This document shows positions 35,376 to 45,334 of a stretch of DNA of 64,000 nucleotides, in pieces (position 1 is the stretch's first letter; every line of letters begins with the position of its first letter). This DNA comes from Flavobacterium sp. HSC-61S13. GTDB lineage: Bacteria > Bacteroidota > Bacteroidia > Flavobacteriales > Flavobacteriaceae. The notes under the pieces were generated by a model. It made no database searches. It saw only the letters and a program-made list of their open reading frames with translations, and had not been told where the DNA came from. Both the position numbers and the translations under genes were made by a program. The DNA lies in contig NZ_JALJZV010000014.1 of the NCBI RefSeq assembly GCF_024171535.1, positions 1 to 64,000 of the forward strand, in the 5' to 3' direction.

Positions 35376-36422
35376 ATGGAAACATTTAAAGTAAAAGCCT
35401 ACGGTACAGTAGCGCCAGATGCAGATTTAAAACAGATGGAAATTCAACGTCGTCAAGTATTAGCAGACGATGTGGAAATCGATATTCTCTACTGTGGTGT
35501 CTGTCATTCAGATTTACATACAGCCAGAAATGATTGGGGCGGTACGAAGTATCCCGCAGTTCCCGGTCACGAAATTGTAGGAAAAGTAACGGCAGTTGGT
35601 TCGAAGGTAACCAAATTTAAAGTGGGCGACTTTGCCGCTATCGGTTGTATGGTCGATTGTAGTTGTCCAAATTGTAAAGAGGAACAATATTGCACTAGTG
35701 GTTTCACAGGTACTTATAACAGTGCCGATGTGCATTTAGGTACTCAAACTTATGGCGGTTATTCTGAAAAGATAGTAGCTAAAGAGAGTTTTGTATTAAA
35801 AGTCCCGGCTAATTTAGATTTGGCTGCGGTGGCTCCGTTATTGTGTGCTGGTATCACAACTTGGTCGCCGTTACGTCATTGGAACGTTACAAAAGGTAGT
35901 AAAGTTGCTGTAGTGGGCTTAGGAGGTTTAGGACATATGGCTATTAAATTGGCTAAAGGATTGGGGGCAGAGGTGACCTTGTTTTCACGCACTCCAGGAA
36001 AAACCAAAGATGCATTAAAATTAGGTGCCGATCATGTGGTGATTTCTACAGATGACGAACAGATGAAAGCCGTAGCGAATAGCTTTGATTTTATCATCGA
36101 TACCGTTCCTTATGTGCACGACGTAAATCCTTATGTGACTACTTTGAAAACCAGCAGTACTTTGGTATTGGTTGGATTTTTAGGAGAGTTATCACCAGCG
36201 CTAAATACCGTACCTTTAGTTTTAGGTAGAAAAGCCGTTGCGGGTTCCTTGATTGGCGGTATTGAAGAAACACAGGAAATGTTAGATTTCTGTGGTAAAC
36301 ACAACATCGTATCCGATATTGAATTGATCGAAATGCACAATATAAACGCTGCCTACGAACGCATGCTGAATAGCGATGTGAAATATCGATTTGTGGTTGA
36401 TATGGCTTCTTTTAAATCGTGA
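35376..36422 (+). CDS. Zinc-dependent NAD(P) alcohol dehydrogenase, CAD/YahK-like
   Basis: A 348-residue medium-chain dehydrogenase. Catalytic zinc motif CGVCHSDLHTARNDW and GHEIVG; structural zinc cysteines in CSCPNCKEEQYC; coenzyme loop GLGGLGHMAIKLAK. The family (cinnamyl alcohol dehydrogenase-like) reduces a broad range of aldehydes with NADPH. Its divergent AraC neighbour may be an aldehyde-responsive activator. A terminator follows. Confidence 0.93.
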   Translation: METFKVKAYGTVAPDADLKQMEIQRRQVLADDVEIDILYCGVCHSDLHTARNDWGGTKYPAVPGHEIVGKVTAVGSKVTKFKVGDFAAIGCMVDCSCPNCKEEQYCTSGFTGTYNSADVHLGTQTYGGYSEKIVAKESFVLKVPANLDLAAVAPLLCAGITTWSPLRHWNVTKGSKVAVVGLGGLGHMAIKLAKGLGAEVTLFSRTPGKTKDALKLGADHVVISTDDEQMKAVANSFDFIIDTVPYVHDVNPYVTTLKTSSTLVLVGFLGELSPALNTVPLVLGRKAVAGSLIGGIEETQEMLDFCGKHNIVSDIELIEMHNINAAYERMLNSDVKYRFVVDMASFKS

Positions 36423-36540
36423 TTCGTTACTCGAGAATCGTGATTCGTTATCAATAAAAAAAGGCCTTCCAAAATACTATTTGGTTGGCCTTTTTTGATT
36501 TTTTAAATTTCGAATCTCGACTTAAGAATCTCGACTAATG
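36421..36540. repeat. Short CGATTC/TCGACT-type repeats around the terminator
   Basis: GATTCGTTA occurs twice (36421-36429 and 36442-36450) on the left of the terminator, with CTCGAG between. On the right GAATCTCGACT occurs at 36512-36522 and AGAATCTCGACTAA at 36525-36538. These resemble the 14-bp units at 671-768, and the last one again contains the stop codon of the minus-strand gene. Confidence 0.55.
36455..36497. terminator. Terminator after the alcohol dehydrogenase gene
   Basis: AAAAGGCC...CCAAA pairs with TTTGG...GGCCTTTT, followed by T. It is also preceded by A so can act for the opposite strand. Confidence 0.8.
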
Positions 36541-37731
36541 AGCGTGTCCGCCGCCACTTTCATTCTTTATTAAATGGCTTTGAATATAGTAGGCTCCTTT
36601 GGTTACGATTTTCGCATTTTTAGGGATCTCTTGTAAAAAAGTGACTTGAGTATGATCCAATTCGGAAACCCCAGATTTCACTTCTATACGTTGAAAATGA
36701 TATTCTTTAGATGTCGCAGCTTCATCATTTGCGTGATCCGCTTCTAATACAAATACAAATTCACGTCCATCCGCCCGAACAAAGGCTTCTTTAGGCAAGG
36801 CCTCCAATTGTTGTTTACCACTATTAATAAGCGCATTGACATACATACCCGGTATTAAGTTTTCATGTTGGTTTTCAATATCAGCATGAACTGCAATTGT
36901 TTTGGTTTCATTCTCAAATGATTTACCAATGCTGAATATTTTTCCTTGTATTTCGGTATTATCCCTATTTGTCAAATTAAAAACAACTTTTTGTCCAATT
37001 TGAATTTGAGGCAAATCCTTTTCATATACCATCAGATCTAAATGCAGTTTGGAATTGTCGATCAAACTGAATAAAGGCAGTTCTTGATTGGTTTGAGAAC
37101 CGATTTTGATATTGATACTGGCGATATATCCCGCAATAGGAGCAATAATTGATAGCGATTGGCTGTCTCTTACATCCGAAACATTCATAATTGAAAGTTG
37201 CTTTTTCAAAGAACGGTATTTTGCCTTTTCAATTTCAAGTTCTGATTTGGTTTTTTGAAAGGTTTTTTCAGAATTGACATTTTCTTCCCTCAGTGTTGAT
37301 TGACGATCGAATTCCAATTGCAAATAGTTTACGTTGCTTTTACTTACAGCATATTCTTCCTGCAATCTGGCAAAATCAGTACTTTCAGCAACGGCTAACA
37401 GCTGTCCTTTTTTGACATATTGCCCTTCATTGACTAATATTTTGCTGATGATACCCGTTACAAAAGTGCGCACATCTGCTTGATTTTGTGGCGGAAGCTT
37501 GGTGTATCCATTAACCTTAATCACCTCGTTGAGGTTTTTTAAAGTAACTTCCCCAACTTGTATACCCGCGCCTTGATATTGCGCTTCATTTAAAGCTACT
37601 TCTTTTATGGAAGCAGTTGCTTCCTCTTGGTGTTCTACAGCTTTGTCTGGAGTCGACTCTTCATTGGTTTTTTTACAGCCGATCACAAATAGAAGCAAAA
37701 CTATTAATGATATTGGAAAATATTTTTTCAT
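36535..37731 (-). CDS. RND efflux periplasmic adaptor lipoprotein, CusB/CzcB-like
   Basis: A 398-residue membrane fusion protein. Lipobox VIGC (C19), then a barrel-sandwich half with VNEGQYVKKGQLLAVAES, a helical hairpin (about residues 120-180), IAPIAGYIASINIKIG, and a beta-barrel. The C-terminus ends GGGHAH, a possible metal site. It would link the RND pump to the outer membrane. It is downstream of the pump gene (164-base gap). The stop codon lies in a short repeat. Confidence 0.92.
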   Translation of the reverse strand: MKKYFPISLIVLLLFVIGCKKTNEESTPDKAVEHQEEATASIKEVALNEAQYQGAGIQVGEVTLKNLNEVIKVNGYTKLPPQNQADVRTFVTGIISKILVNEGQYVKKGQLLAVAESTDFARLQEEYAVSKSNVNYLQLEFDRQSTLREENVNSEKTFQKTKSELEIEKAKYRSLKKQLSIMNVSDVRDSQSLSIIAPIAGYIASINIKIGSQTNQELPLFSLIDNSKLHLDLMVYEKDLPQIQIGQKVVFNLTNRDNTEIQGKIFSIGKSFENETKTIAVHADIENQHENLIPGMYVNALINSGKQQLEALPKEAFVRADGREFVFVLEADHANDEAATSKEYHFQRIEVKSGVSELDHTQVTFLQEIPKNAKIVTKGAYYIQSHLIKNESGGGHAH

Positions 37732-37895
37732 AGATAAATGGTATTTTATGTTTAGTGCACCGCTTTAAAACGAAACCCTCATTTAATCAGAAGATTTGCT
37801 GATGTTTCGGTCGTTTTATAAACTAGTATATAGGCCTAAACCGTGCGATGCTTTTAATTTAATCAATGTTTATAAGAAACCTCGTGTCACCTTAG

Positions 37896-40800
37896 TTACC
37901 TCAACAAGAATTCTAAGTTACTTTCAGCCAAATTCAATTGCATCATCGCTTCATTGTAATTTAGTCTTATCGCTAAAGAGGTCTCGACGGCTTGCAAATA
38001 TTCCACATAAGATATCGCACCACTTTGGTATGATTTTAAGGCATGACTGCTCAAAGTCTCTGTTTGCGGTAAAGCTGAGGTTTGATAATAGGTTATTAGC
38101 GTTTGTTGTGTTTTGATCCAATCCTTTTGCTGGGCTACGGACTGTGTGATCTCTTGCTCTAAATAACTCTTTTCGAAAGCGGCTTTCTCGATTTCATAAT
38201 TTCCTGCCTTTATCTCAGCGCGTTGACTACCCGAAAAGATCGGGAGACTAATTCCGACAGAAAAAGATGACAAACGCGGTTGGCTGCCATAATTTTTGCT
38301 AATTCCGTTGACTTGATCCAGTCCTGCGAGTGACTCAATCGCATAACCCAAAGTCAAGTCGGGTAATAAAGAAGCTCTTTTTAGGTTCTTTTGTGCCGTT
38401 GCAATTTGAATCTTTTTATCGGCTTCCTGAATTAAAGTACTGTTCGAAAGATCGAGTAAATCTGTTTTCGGGTTACTCAAAACCTCCAAAGTGGGATCTG
38501 CAAGATCAAAGTCTTCCGTGGTATTTAGCAAGGTCTTCATCTTGGCTTTTAAACTAGTCAAAACCGCGTTGTTTTGTTGAATTTGAATCTCCAATTCTTG
38601 TTGCTTGACTTGTGCTAACTGACTTTCCATAATATTGGACTCACCCGTTTTATAACGCCATTGTGCCGATTTGCTAAATTCCTTTAAAAGGACGTTTTGC
38701 TGATCTAAAAGATTTTTCTTCTCCAAATAAAAACATTGATTGTACCACGATTGCTGGATGTCTAAAATTAATTGTTTTTGAGCGGTGGTATATTGCAGTT
38801 CGCTGGCTTCGAAGTTTTGCTTTAAAAGTTTTTTGCGACTACTCACAACAAACGGATTAAAGTTCTGCGAAATCCCAAAACTCACATCGCGCTCTGTGGT
38901 TGAATTCAACTGTCCAAAATTGGAGGTCAGTTCTGTTTTCGGTAGATCAAAAGCCGTTTTTTGCAATTGTTTTTGGACCTGTGTTTCCAGTTTATTGGCT
39001 TTGAGGTTCAAATTGTTTTCCAATCCGATTGTTATCAATTGTTGTAAGCTCTTTTTTGGAACTTCTTGTGCCATAGTCCATAGTGGCAGACCTAGAAAGA
39101 GTACTATAACCGCTGTCTTTTTCGGAAATTTAAAACGAAAACCCCTTTCTACATAATAATATAAGATAGGTAATATAATTAAGGTTAAGAGGGTGGCGGT
39201 GATTAATCCTCCAATGACAACTGTAGCCAAAGGTTTCTGTACTTCGGCACCTGCACCGGTACTCAAAGCCATCGGTAAGAATCCTAAAGAAGCTACTGAA
39301 GCAGTTAAAATTACGGGTCTAAGTCTGATTTTGGTACCTTGTAAAATACGCTCTTCAATGGAAGTAACTCCTTCTTTTTTCAAAATATTAAATTGGCCTA
39401 TCAGTACGATACCGTTAAGTACCGCTACACCAAACAAAGCTATAAAACCAACTCCGGCAGAAATACTGAAAGGCATATCTCTAAGCCATAGTGCAGCGAT
39501 TCCACCTATAGCTGATAATGGAATAGCTGTGAACACCATTAAACTTTGGGCTACGGATTTAAAGGTAAAAAACAGCAGTATAAAAATTAAAGATAACGCT
39601 ATCGGGATGGCTATTGCAAGGCGTTGATTCGCTTGAATCAAATTTTCAAATTGTCCGCCATATGTCAAGTAATAGCCTTCTGGTAAAACCAATTGGGCAT
39701 CCAGTTTATTTTGGATTTGTTCTACAACGGTTTGTACATCCGTTCCTCTGACATTAAAACCTAATACAATTCGCCTGCGACCGTCTTCACGACTTATTTG
39801 CATCGGACCATCTTCATAATCGATATCGGCAACCTGTTCGAGGGGAATTTGATGCCCAGAAGGTAATGTAATAAACAGGGACTTGATGTTGGTGATATCT
39901 TGTCTATTGTTTTCCGCCATTCGGACTACAAGATCAAAACGCTTTTCACCCTCATACACGGTACCAGCAATTTCACCAGCAAAACCGGTTCGTACAATTT
40001 TATTGATATCTCCAATATTCAAACCGTATAAAGCAAGTTTGTCCTTATTATAGCGTATCGCAATCTGTGGTAATCCTGCTACGCGCTCTAATTTTGGTTC
40101 TGTAACTCCAGGGATATCTTGAATCAAAGACTGTATTTCTTCGCCTTTATTAACTAATTTCTCTAAATCTTCCCCAAATATTTTAATAGCTACATCGCTA
40201 CGAACTCCGGTCATTAATTCGTTAAATCGCATTTGAATCGGTTGGGAGAATTCGGTAGTAATGCCAGGAATTTCCTGTAAAGCCTCTTCCATTTTTAGCA
40301 TTAACTCCTCTTTGGTTTTAGCGGAAGTCCATTCTTTTTTATCCTTTAAAACAATAATCATATCACCAGCTTCCATAGGCATTGGATCCGTTGGGATTTC
40401 GGCACTTCCAATCTTGGTAACGACCATTTTTACTTCGGGAAAACGATCTTTTAGAATTTTTTCAGCCTTAGTCGTTGTTTCAATTTCCTGTGATAGTGAA
40501 CTACCCGACGATATGATCACATGCGTCGCCAAATCCCCTTCGTCTAAGGTTGGTATAAACTCACCACCGAGTTGATTAAAAATCAATAGGGAGGCAGCTA
40601 GCGCTGAAAAAGCCAATAATAATAGTGTCTTTTTAATGCGTAAAGCCTTTTGTAAAATCGGTTCATACAATCGATAAATCGCTTGTATAATACGGTCGCT
40701 AAAGTTGGGTTTATCTTTTCCACTTTCCTTTTTTAGTACTAGGGAAGTCATCATTGGTACATAGGTCAACGAAAGTATAAAGGCTCCAAGTATGGCAAAG

Positions 40801-42239
40801 GAAACGGTTTGCGCCATAGGGCCAAACATTTTTCCTTCAATACCAACAAGAGCTAGTATAGGTAGGTAAACAATTAGAATGATAATTTCTCCAAAGGATG
40901 CGCTGGTTCTAATTTTAGACGATGCTTCATAAACCATCGTATTCATTTGCTGTTTGCTCAATTTGGTTTTCTTACCAATCTGTAGGCGGTGTAAAATGGC
41001 CTCGACGACTATTACAGCACCATCGACTATTAACCCGAAATCGATAGCTCCTAAACTCATCAGGTTACCGCTGACGCCAAAAGCTTTCATCAAACTCACC
41101 GCAAATAACATCGACAAGGGAATCACAGATGCCACTACGATACCTGCACGCCAGTTGCCCAGTAGCATTACCAACACAAAAACCACAATTAACGCTCCTT
41201 CAATAAGGTTGGTTTGAATGGTATTGATTGTTTTATCTACTAGAGTAGTTCGGTCTATAAACGGTTCGATAAGCACACCTTTTGGCAATGATTTTCGGAT
41301 TTGCTCCATTTTATCTTTTACCAGATTGACTACTACCTTACTGTTACCACCTTTGAGCATCATGACCATACCGCTGACTTCTTCGCCTTTGCCGTCTTTG
41401 GTGACGGCGCCGTAGCGAATACCACTTCCGATTTGAACGGTGGCTACATCGCGGATTAGTACGGGAATTCCGTTGGTGTTTTTAACGACGATTTTTTCGA
41501 TGTCTTCCAAAGAGCTGATCATACCGATACTACGAATAAAGTAGGCGTAGGGTTTTTTATCGATATAAGCCCCTCCTGTATTTTCATTATTGCGCTCTAA
41601 AGCATCAAAAATTTCGGCAATACTGGTATTCATACTTTTTAATCGGTCGGGTTGAACTGAAATTTCGTATTGCTTCAGTTCTCCACCTAAAGTATTGATT
41701 TCCGCTACTCCAGGAATACCGATTAATTGCGGTTTGATAATCCAATCTTGTATGGTTCGAAGTTCCATTGGAGTATACTGCTCTTCATAACCCTCTTCAG
41801 GATAAACGATGTACTGATATATTTCTCCTAATCCTGTACTTACAGGAGCAAGTTCTGGACTTCCGACGTTTTTAGGGATCACCTCTTCGGCAGATTTTAA
41901 ATGCTCAGAGACTTGAGTTCGCGCCCAATAGATATCGACATTTTCCTTAAAAACTACGGTAACAACGCTCAAACCAAATCGACTAATCGATCTCAATTCG
42001 ACGATATTCGGAATACTTTTCACCGCTTGTTCTATCGGATATGTAATAAATTTTTCAACTTCCTGGGTTGCAAGAGTCGGGGAGCTTGTAATGATTTGCA
42101 CCTGATTATTTGTTATATCAGGTTGTGTATCCATTGGTAAATTGATCAAAGAGTAAGTACCCACAAGGATTAATCCCAGCGTGAATAGCCCAATGATAAA
42201 TTTATTATGGATACTAAAATGTATGATTTTATCTAACAT
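37896..42239 (-). CDS. CusA/CzcA-type heavy-metal RND pump fused to a TolC-like outer-membrane factor
   Basis: A 1447-residue protein. Residues about 1-1035 are a heavy-metal RND transporter with twelve membrane helices, two large periplasmic loops and the proton-relay motif DFGLIVDGAVIVVE. Residues about 1058-1447 are a TolC/CusC-like factor with two repeats of long helices. Between them is a hydrophobic stretch, VIVLFLGLPLWTMAQ, that looks like the former factor's signal peptide, now a thirteenth membrane segment. Such fusions are known in Bacteroidota. It likely exports cations such as copper, zinc, cobalt or cadmium; the metal cannot be read from the sequence. Confidence 0.93.
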   Translation of the reverse strand: MLDKIIHFSIHNKFIIGLFTLGLILVGTYSLINLPMDTQPDITNNQVQIITSSPTLATQEVEKFITYPIEQAVKSIPNIVELRSISRFGLSVVTVVFKENVDIYWARTQVSEHLKSAEEVIPKNVGSPELAPVSTGLGEIYQYIVYPEEGYEEQYTPMELRTIQDWIIKPQLIGIPGVAEINTLGGELKQYEISVQPDRLKSMNTSIAEIFDALERNNENTGGAYIDKKPYAYFIRSIGMISSLEDIEKIVVKNTNGIPVLIRDVATVQIGSGIRYGAVTKDGKGEEVSGMVMMLKGGNSKVVVNLVKDKMEQIRKSLPKGVLIEPFIDRTTLVDKTINTIQTNLIEGALIVVFVLVMLLGNWRAGIVVASVIPLSMLFAVSLMKAFGVSGNLMSLGAIDFGLIVDGAVIVVEAILHRLQIGKKTKLSKQQMNTMVYEASSKIRTSASFGEIIILIVYLPILALVGIEGKMFGPMAQTVSFAILGAFILSLTYVPMMTSLVLKKESGKDKPNFSDRIIQAIYRLYEPILQKALRIKKTLLLLAFSALAASLLIFNQLGGEFIPTLDEGDLATHVIISSGSSLSQEIETTTKAEKILKDRFPEVKMVVTKIGSAEIPTDPMPMEAGDMIIVLKDKKEWTSAKTKEELMLKMEEALQEIPGITTEFSQPIQMRFNELMTGVRSDVAIKIFGEDLEKLVNKGEEIQSLIQDIPGVTEPKLERVAGLPQIAIRYNKDKLALYGLNIGDINKIVRTGFAGEIAGTVYEGEKRFDLVVRMAENNRQDITNIKSLFITLPSGHQIPLEQVADIDYEDGPMQISREDGRRRIVLGFNVRGTDVQTVVEQIQNKLDAQLVLPEGYYLTYGGQFENLIQANQRLAIAIPIALSLIFILLFFTFKSVAQSLMVFTAIPLSAIGGIAALWLRDMPFSISAGVGFIALFGVAVLNGIVLIGQFNILKKEGVTSIEERILQGTKIRLRPVILTASVASLGFLPMALSTGAGAEVQKPLATVVIGGLITATLLTLIILPILYYYVERGFRFKFPKKTAVIVLFLGLPLWTMAQEVPKKSLQQLITIGLENNLNLKANKLETQVQKQLQKTAFDLPKTELTSNFGQLNSTTERDVSFGISQNFNPFVVSSRKKLLKQNFEASELQYTTAQKQLILDIQQSWYNQCFYLEKKNLLDQQNVLLKEFSKSAQWRYKTGESNIMESQLAQVKQQELEIQIQQNNAVLTSLKAKMKTLLNTTEDFDLADPTLEVLSNPKTDLLDLSNSTLIQEADKKIQIATAQKNLKRASLLPDLTLGYAIESLAGLDQVNGISKNYGSQPRLSSFSVGISLPIFSGSQRAEIKAGNYEIEKAAFEKSYLEQEITQSVAQQKDWIKTQQTLITYYQTSALPQTETLSSHALKSYQSGAISYVEYLQAVETSLAIRLNYNEAMMQLNLAESNLEFLLR

Positions 42240-42288
42240 AGTAGTATATTAAAATTAATAGAAATAAAGCCTATCTAGGCTTATACGT

Positions 42289-42624
42289 TTAATTGAAATA
42301 TACTATGCGTGGGGGTTTCCAGATAAAGTGGAAGACCGTGATTACAAAAGATTGGTAATAATCCGGACTTTTTAAGGTTGTTTTTGGAAAGGTAAATTGC
42401 TCAAAAAACACGTTGTTTTTGATCATGATGGGAGAAGTGCAACAATTGCATACGCAAAACGGGCTGCATTTGTCCATACCAACATGTTGGTGGGAAGAGG
42501 TCGACACTTGTGTCAGTGTATGTTCCATAGCAGTAACAGTTTTCTTATCTGCACAAGGCAGTAAGGCCAGTACTAGTAATAGTACTGAAATAAACATGAT
42601 TACTATTTGCCTTCCTTTTTTCAT
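42289..42624 (-). CDS. Small exported Cys/His-rich protein, DUF6660-like
   Basis: A 111-residue protein from ATG at 42624 (MKKGRQIVIMF); the longer frame to 42642 starts at TTG. It has an N-terminal hydrophobic segment ending near LLPCADK, a histidine-containing stretch (SSHQHVGMDKC) and CSPFCVCNCC, then IWKPP near the end. It resembles the DUF6660 family found next to metal efflux genes in Bacteroidota. It lies just upstream of the pump gene and may bind the exported metal; that is inference. Confidence 0.7.
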   Translation of the reverse strand: MKKGRQIVIMFISVLLLVLALLPCADKKTVTAMEHTLTQVSTSSHQHVGMDKCSPFCVCNCCTSPIMIKNNVFFEQFTFPKTTLKSPDYYQSFVITVFHFIWKPPRIVYFN

Positions 42625-42716
42625 TGAAACAAAAGTAGTCAATTATAGTTAAAATATTCTCGATTTACTTTTTTTTGTTTGCACTTTGCAATGTTGTTGC
42701 AGTGGGTTGGGGGTAA

Positions 42717-43403
42717 TTACTTATTTGGAACGGAACAGTTTTTAATGTAGGGTTGTATATCTTTAGCTCCCCATTTAGGGAACAAATGGCTGTTTTCATT
42801 TTGAGCTTCCTCTTTAAAGTATTGGTTGGCTAACATAATATCCTTGCAAAAGGCAGTTGATAATTCTCGACTTTTAATATCAGTTGTTTTAAAAAACTGA
42901 TAGAGATATACCGTTCTTGGGTTTTTAGGATTGTGTTGTAAGGCTTCTTCAAACAGTTCCTTGATTGTAATTTCCACTAATTTTGGATGCAGGTAAAAAG
43001 CTTTGTCTTGAATGAGCTGCATCAGGAAATAGGCTTTTAGTGTCTTACATTCACTTTTTTGGGCAGCTGTATGTGAGGTTCGTTCTAGGCGAAAGAACAG
43101 ATTATTCAATTTGTTGCTATAAGCTTCCTTGGTGATTTTATTAGCATGTTGGTAAGCTATAAAAGTATAATATGCGCAGAAATAATTGCAACTCCAATGA
43201 TCTTCTTCCTTTGCCATTTCGGTTAATTTAGCAGCGGAATTATTTGCTTTCTTTAAAATGGTTTTGGGTGTGGCATACTGAATATTTTGGTTGCAACGCT
43301 TGATCAGCAGGGCTAAATCGGCTTCGAATGGGTTGGTTGCTGAAGCTTGTGCAAAGCAGAAAGTAGTATAACATATAAATAGGCTGTAAAAAAGGAATTT
43401 CAT
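42717..43403 (-). CDS. Exported helical protein of unknown function
   Basis: A 228-residue protein from ATG at 43403, chosen because a typical signal peptide (MKFLFYSLFICYTTFCFAQ) starts there; an ATG at 43430 would add nine residues. The mature part is mostly helical, TPR-like in rhythm (EEDHWSCNYFCAYYTFIAYQHA, LFEEALQHNPKNPRTVYLYQFF), with several cysteines. I do not recognise the family; similar tetratricopeptide-type proteins occur as periplasmic proteins in the phylum. It lies between the efflux locus and lgt. Confidence 0.75.
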   Translation of the reverse strand: MKFLFYSLFICYTTFCFAQASATNPFEADLALLIKRCNQNIQYATPKTILKKANNSAAKLTEMAKEEDHWSCNYFCAYYTFIAYQHANKITKEAYSNKLNNLFFRLERTSHTAAQKSECKTLKAYFLMQLIQDKAFYLHPKLVEITIKELFEEALQHNPKNPRTVYLYQFFKTTDIKSRELSTAFCKDIMLANQYFKEEAQNENSHLFPKWGAKDIQPYIKNCSVPNK

Positions 43404-43549
43404 GGTTTTGCATCTTCGTGAAACAATCATTTTTTGGTCGGCAACCTTGGTTCGGTTAAGTATAAAGACTGAATTTTAAGTTTAGTATTACAGTTTTAAC
43501 AAAAAAAGTGTGGTAGTGCGTTTAGGTAAATTAGTGTAAAAATGCTGTT

Positions 43550-43585
43550 TTTGCATAGTGGGCTTTATATTTTAGAGTAGCTTTG
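43550..43585 (+). promoter_or_regulatory. Candidate promoter of lgt
   Basis: TAGCTTTG (43578-43585) fits TAnnTTTG. TTTG at 43550-43553 is a possible -33 box, with a rather long spacer of 24 bases. About 70 bases of leader would precede the ATG. Confidence 0.4.
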
Positions 43586-43655
43586 CCCTCTTTGAAAAGT
43601 GAAATAAAATAATGCCGTTGGCATATATAGGAATAACAAGACAAAAAAATTAAAG

Positions 43656-44486
43656 ATGGTTGATGGAATTATAGTTTGGGATGCAAATCCTGTGATGGTG
43701 CAAATAGGAGCATTACCGTTACGTTATTACGGCTTACTTTTTGGATTGGGTATCTTATTGGGGTATAAAATAGTTAGCGTCATCTTTAACAGGGAGGCAA
43801 TTCCGATGAAATATTTAGAGAGCTTATTGGTTTATATATTTGTAGGTACTTTGTTAGGTGCTCGATTGGGGCATTGTTTGTTTTATGATTTTGATTATTT
43901 CTCACAACATCCATTAGAAATACTATTGCCGTTTAAAATTGAAGGGGGAGAGTTTACTTTTACTGGTTTTACGGGGCTTGCGAGTCACGGAGGCGCTATA
44001 GGTGTATTGATTGCTATCTATTTGTTTTGTCGTAAAAATAAAATGAATATGCTTTGGCTTTTGGATCGTGTAGCCATTGGAATACCGGTTGCTGGGGCAT
44101 TTATTCGCTTTGGTAATTTTATGAATTCGGAGATTTATGGCAAGCCAACCAATGGGAGTTGGGGAGTTGTTTTTGCTCAGGATGATTTGATACCGAGGCA
44201 TCCAACACAATTGTACGAAGCATTTTCTTATTTGGTGATAGCGGTTGTTTTGTGGTTTTTATATCAACATAAAAACGATCAATTCAAGGGTGTGTTATTT
44301 GGGTACTTTATGATATTCATGTTTTCGGCTCGATTTATTATAGAATTTTTCAAAGAAAATCAGGAGCATTTTGAAGATGATTTATTATTGAATATGGGAC
44401 AATTATTGAGTATACCCTTTATCATTATTGGATTAGCCTTGGTGTTAATTCGTTCAAAATCAGTAAAAACGCAAGTTTTTCAATAG
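43656..44486 (+). CDS. lgt: Prolipoprotein diacylglyceryl transferase
   Basis: A 276-residue membrane enzyme that attaches diacylglycerol to the lipobox cysteine of prelipoproteins. It has seven or so membrane segments and the signatures GARLGHCLFYDF, the Lgt region RFGNFMNSEIYG, and HPTQLYEAF. It acts on the many lipoproteins of the organism, including several encoded in this window. It is monocistronic. Confidence 0.95.
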   Translation: MVDGIIVWDANPVMVQIGALPLRYYGLLFGLGILLGYKIVSVIFNREAIPMKYLESLLVYIFVGTLLGARLGHCLFYDFDYFSQHPLEILLPFKIEGGEFTFTGFTGLASHGGAIGVLIAIYLFCRKNKMNMLWLLDRVAIGIPVAGAFIRFGNFMNSEIYGKPTNGSWGVVFAQDDLIPRHPTQLYEAFSYLVIAVVLWFLYQHKNDQFKGVLFGYFMIFMFSARFIIEFFKENQEHFEDDLLLNMGQLLSIPFIIIGLALVLIRSKSVKTQVFQ

Positions 44487-44725
44487 AAAGAAAGGGCAGT
44501 CCCCCAACTGCCCAATCAAAAAAAAAAATAAAAAATTAAAGGCATTCTATTCAAATCATTTAGGAAGATCAACGGATTATTCTTCCACAATGTAAAAATT
44601 CATCGATTTAATTCCATCATAAGATGTTTACAAACCATGCGATAAAAAAATCGTTTTATAAAATTTGTATCTATTGGTTGTAGATTATTATCTATAAGGG
44701 AATTTTTAAAAAAACTATAGCGAGG

Positions 44726-45334
44726 TTACACTTGCTTTTTATGTTGGTTTTTATGTCTTTTTTTGGTTGGTTTTGGATCATATAATTTTCTTCGCAGCTC
44801 ATTTTTAGCTCGAAAGTGAATTGTATGGAAATTTTGTATTGTAATATTCATGATCTCACATATCTCTTGTTTGTTGTAACCTTTGACGTAGTACAATATC
44901 ATGATAATTTTATTTTTTCCTTTTAGTGTATATAAAACATCTAATAATTGATTTGATTTATTTTGATTGTTTTCTTGGTCTATATGGTAGCTGTCTTTGG
45001 AATTTTCATCAATCAGTGTGTTTAAAACATTATTGATGTCTTCTAATATAATTTTATTCCTTTTTTTTAAAATATCAATACTCTCATTCATCACAATTTT
45101 CTTAAGCCAAGTTCCAAAAGTAGCCTCGTTCTTAAAGGCATGCAAGCTCATAAAAGCCTTAAGGAAGGATTCTTGAAGTATATCCTCCACTAAAACTTTG
45201 TCGTTGACTATTTTGAGTGCAATACTGTACATCGCTTTATTAAATTGATTGTAAATTTCAAATTGCGCGTTAGCATTTCCAAGTTTACACAATGTAATCA
45301 GCGAGTCAATATTTTGATGATTTCTATTATCCAA
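44726..45334 (-). CDS. ECF-type RNA polymerase sigma factor
   Basis: A 202-residue sigma-70 family factor. Region 2 contains EDILQESFLKAF and FGTWLKKIVMNESIDILKKR; region 4 contains MILYYVKGYNKQEICEIMNITIQNFHTIHFRAKNELR. The C-terminus is very basic (KPTKKRHKNQHKKQV). No FecR- or zinc-type anti-sigma gene is beside it, which is unusual. Its regulon is unknown. Confidence 0.9.
   Translation of the reverse strand: MDNRNHQNIDSLITLCKLGNANAQFEIYNQFNKAMYSIALKIVNDKVLVEDILQESFLKAFMSLHAFKNEATFGTWLKKIVMNESIDILKKRNKIILEDINNVLNTLIDENSKDSYHIDQENNQNKSNQLLDVLYTLKGKNKIIMILYYVKGYNKQEICEIMNITIQNFHTIHFRAKNELRRKLYDPKPTKKRHKNQHKKQV

Noticed and set aside
38330..42140. Several plus-strand frames within the RND pump gene
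   Set aside because: They are antisense to a 1447-residue protein with recognisable motifs throughout.
44491..44512. Terminator of lgt
   Set aside because: A GGGCAGT/ACTGCCC hairpin exists, but on the plus strand it is followed by A, not T; on the minus strand the T tract is weak. Left uncalled.
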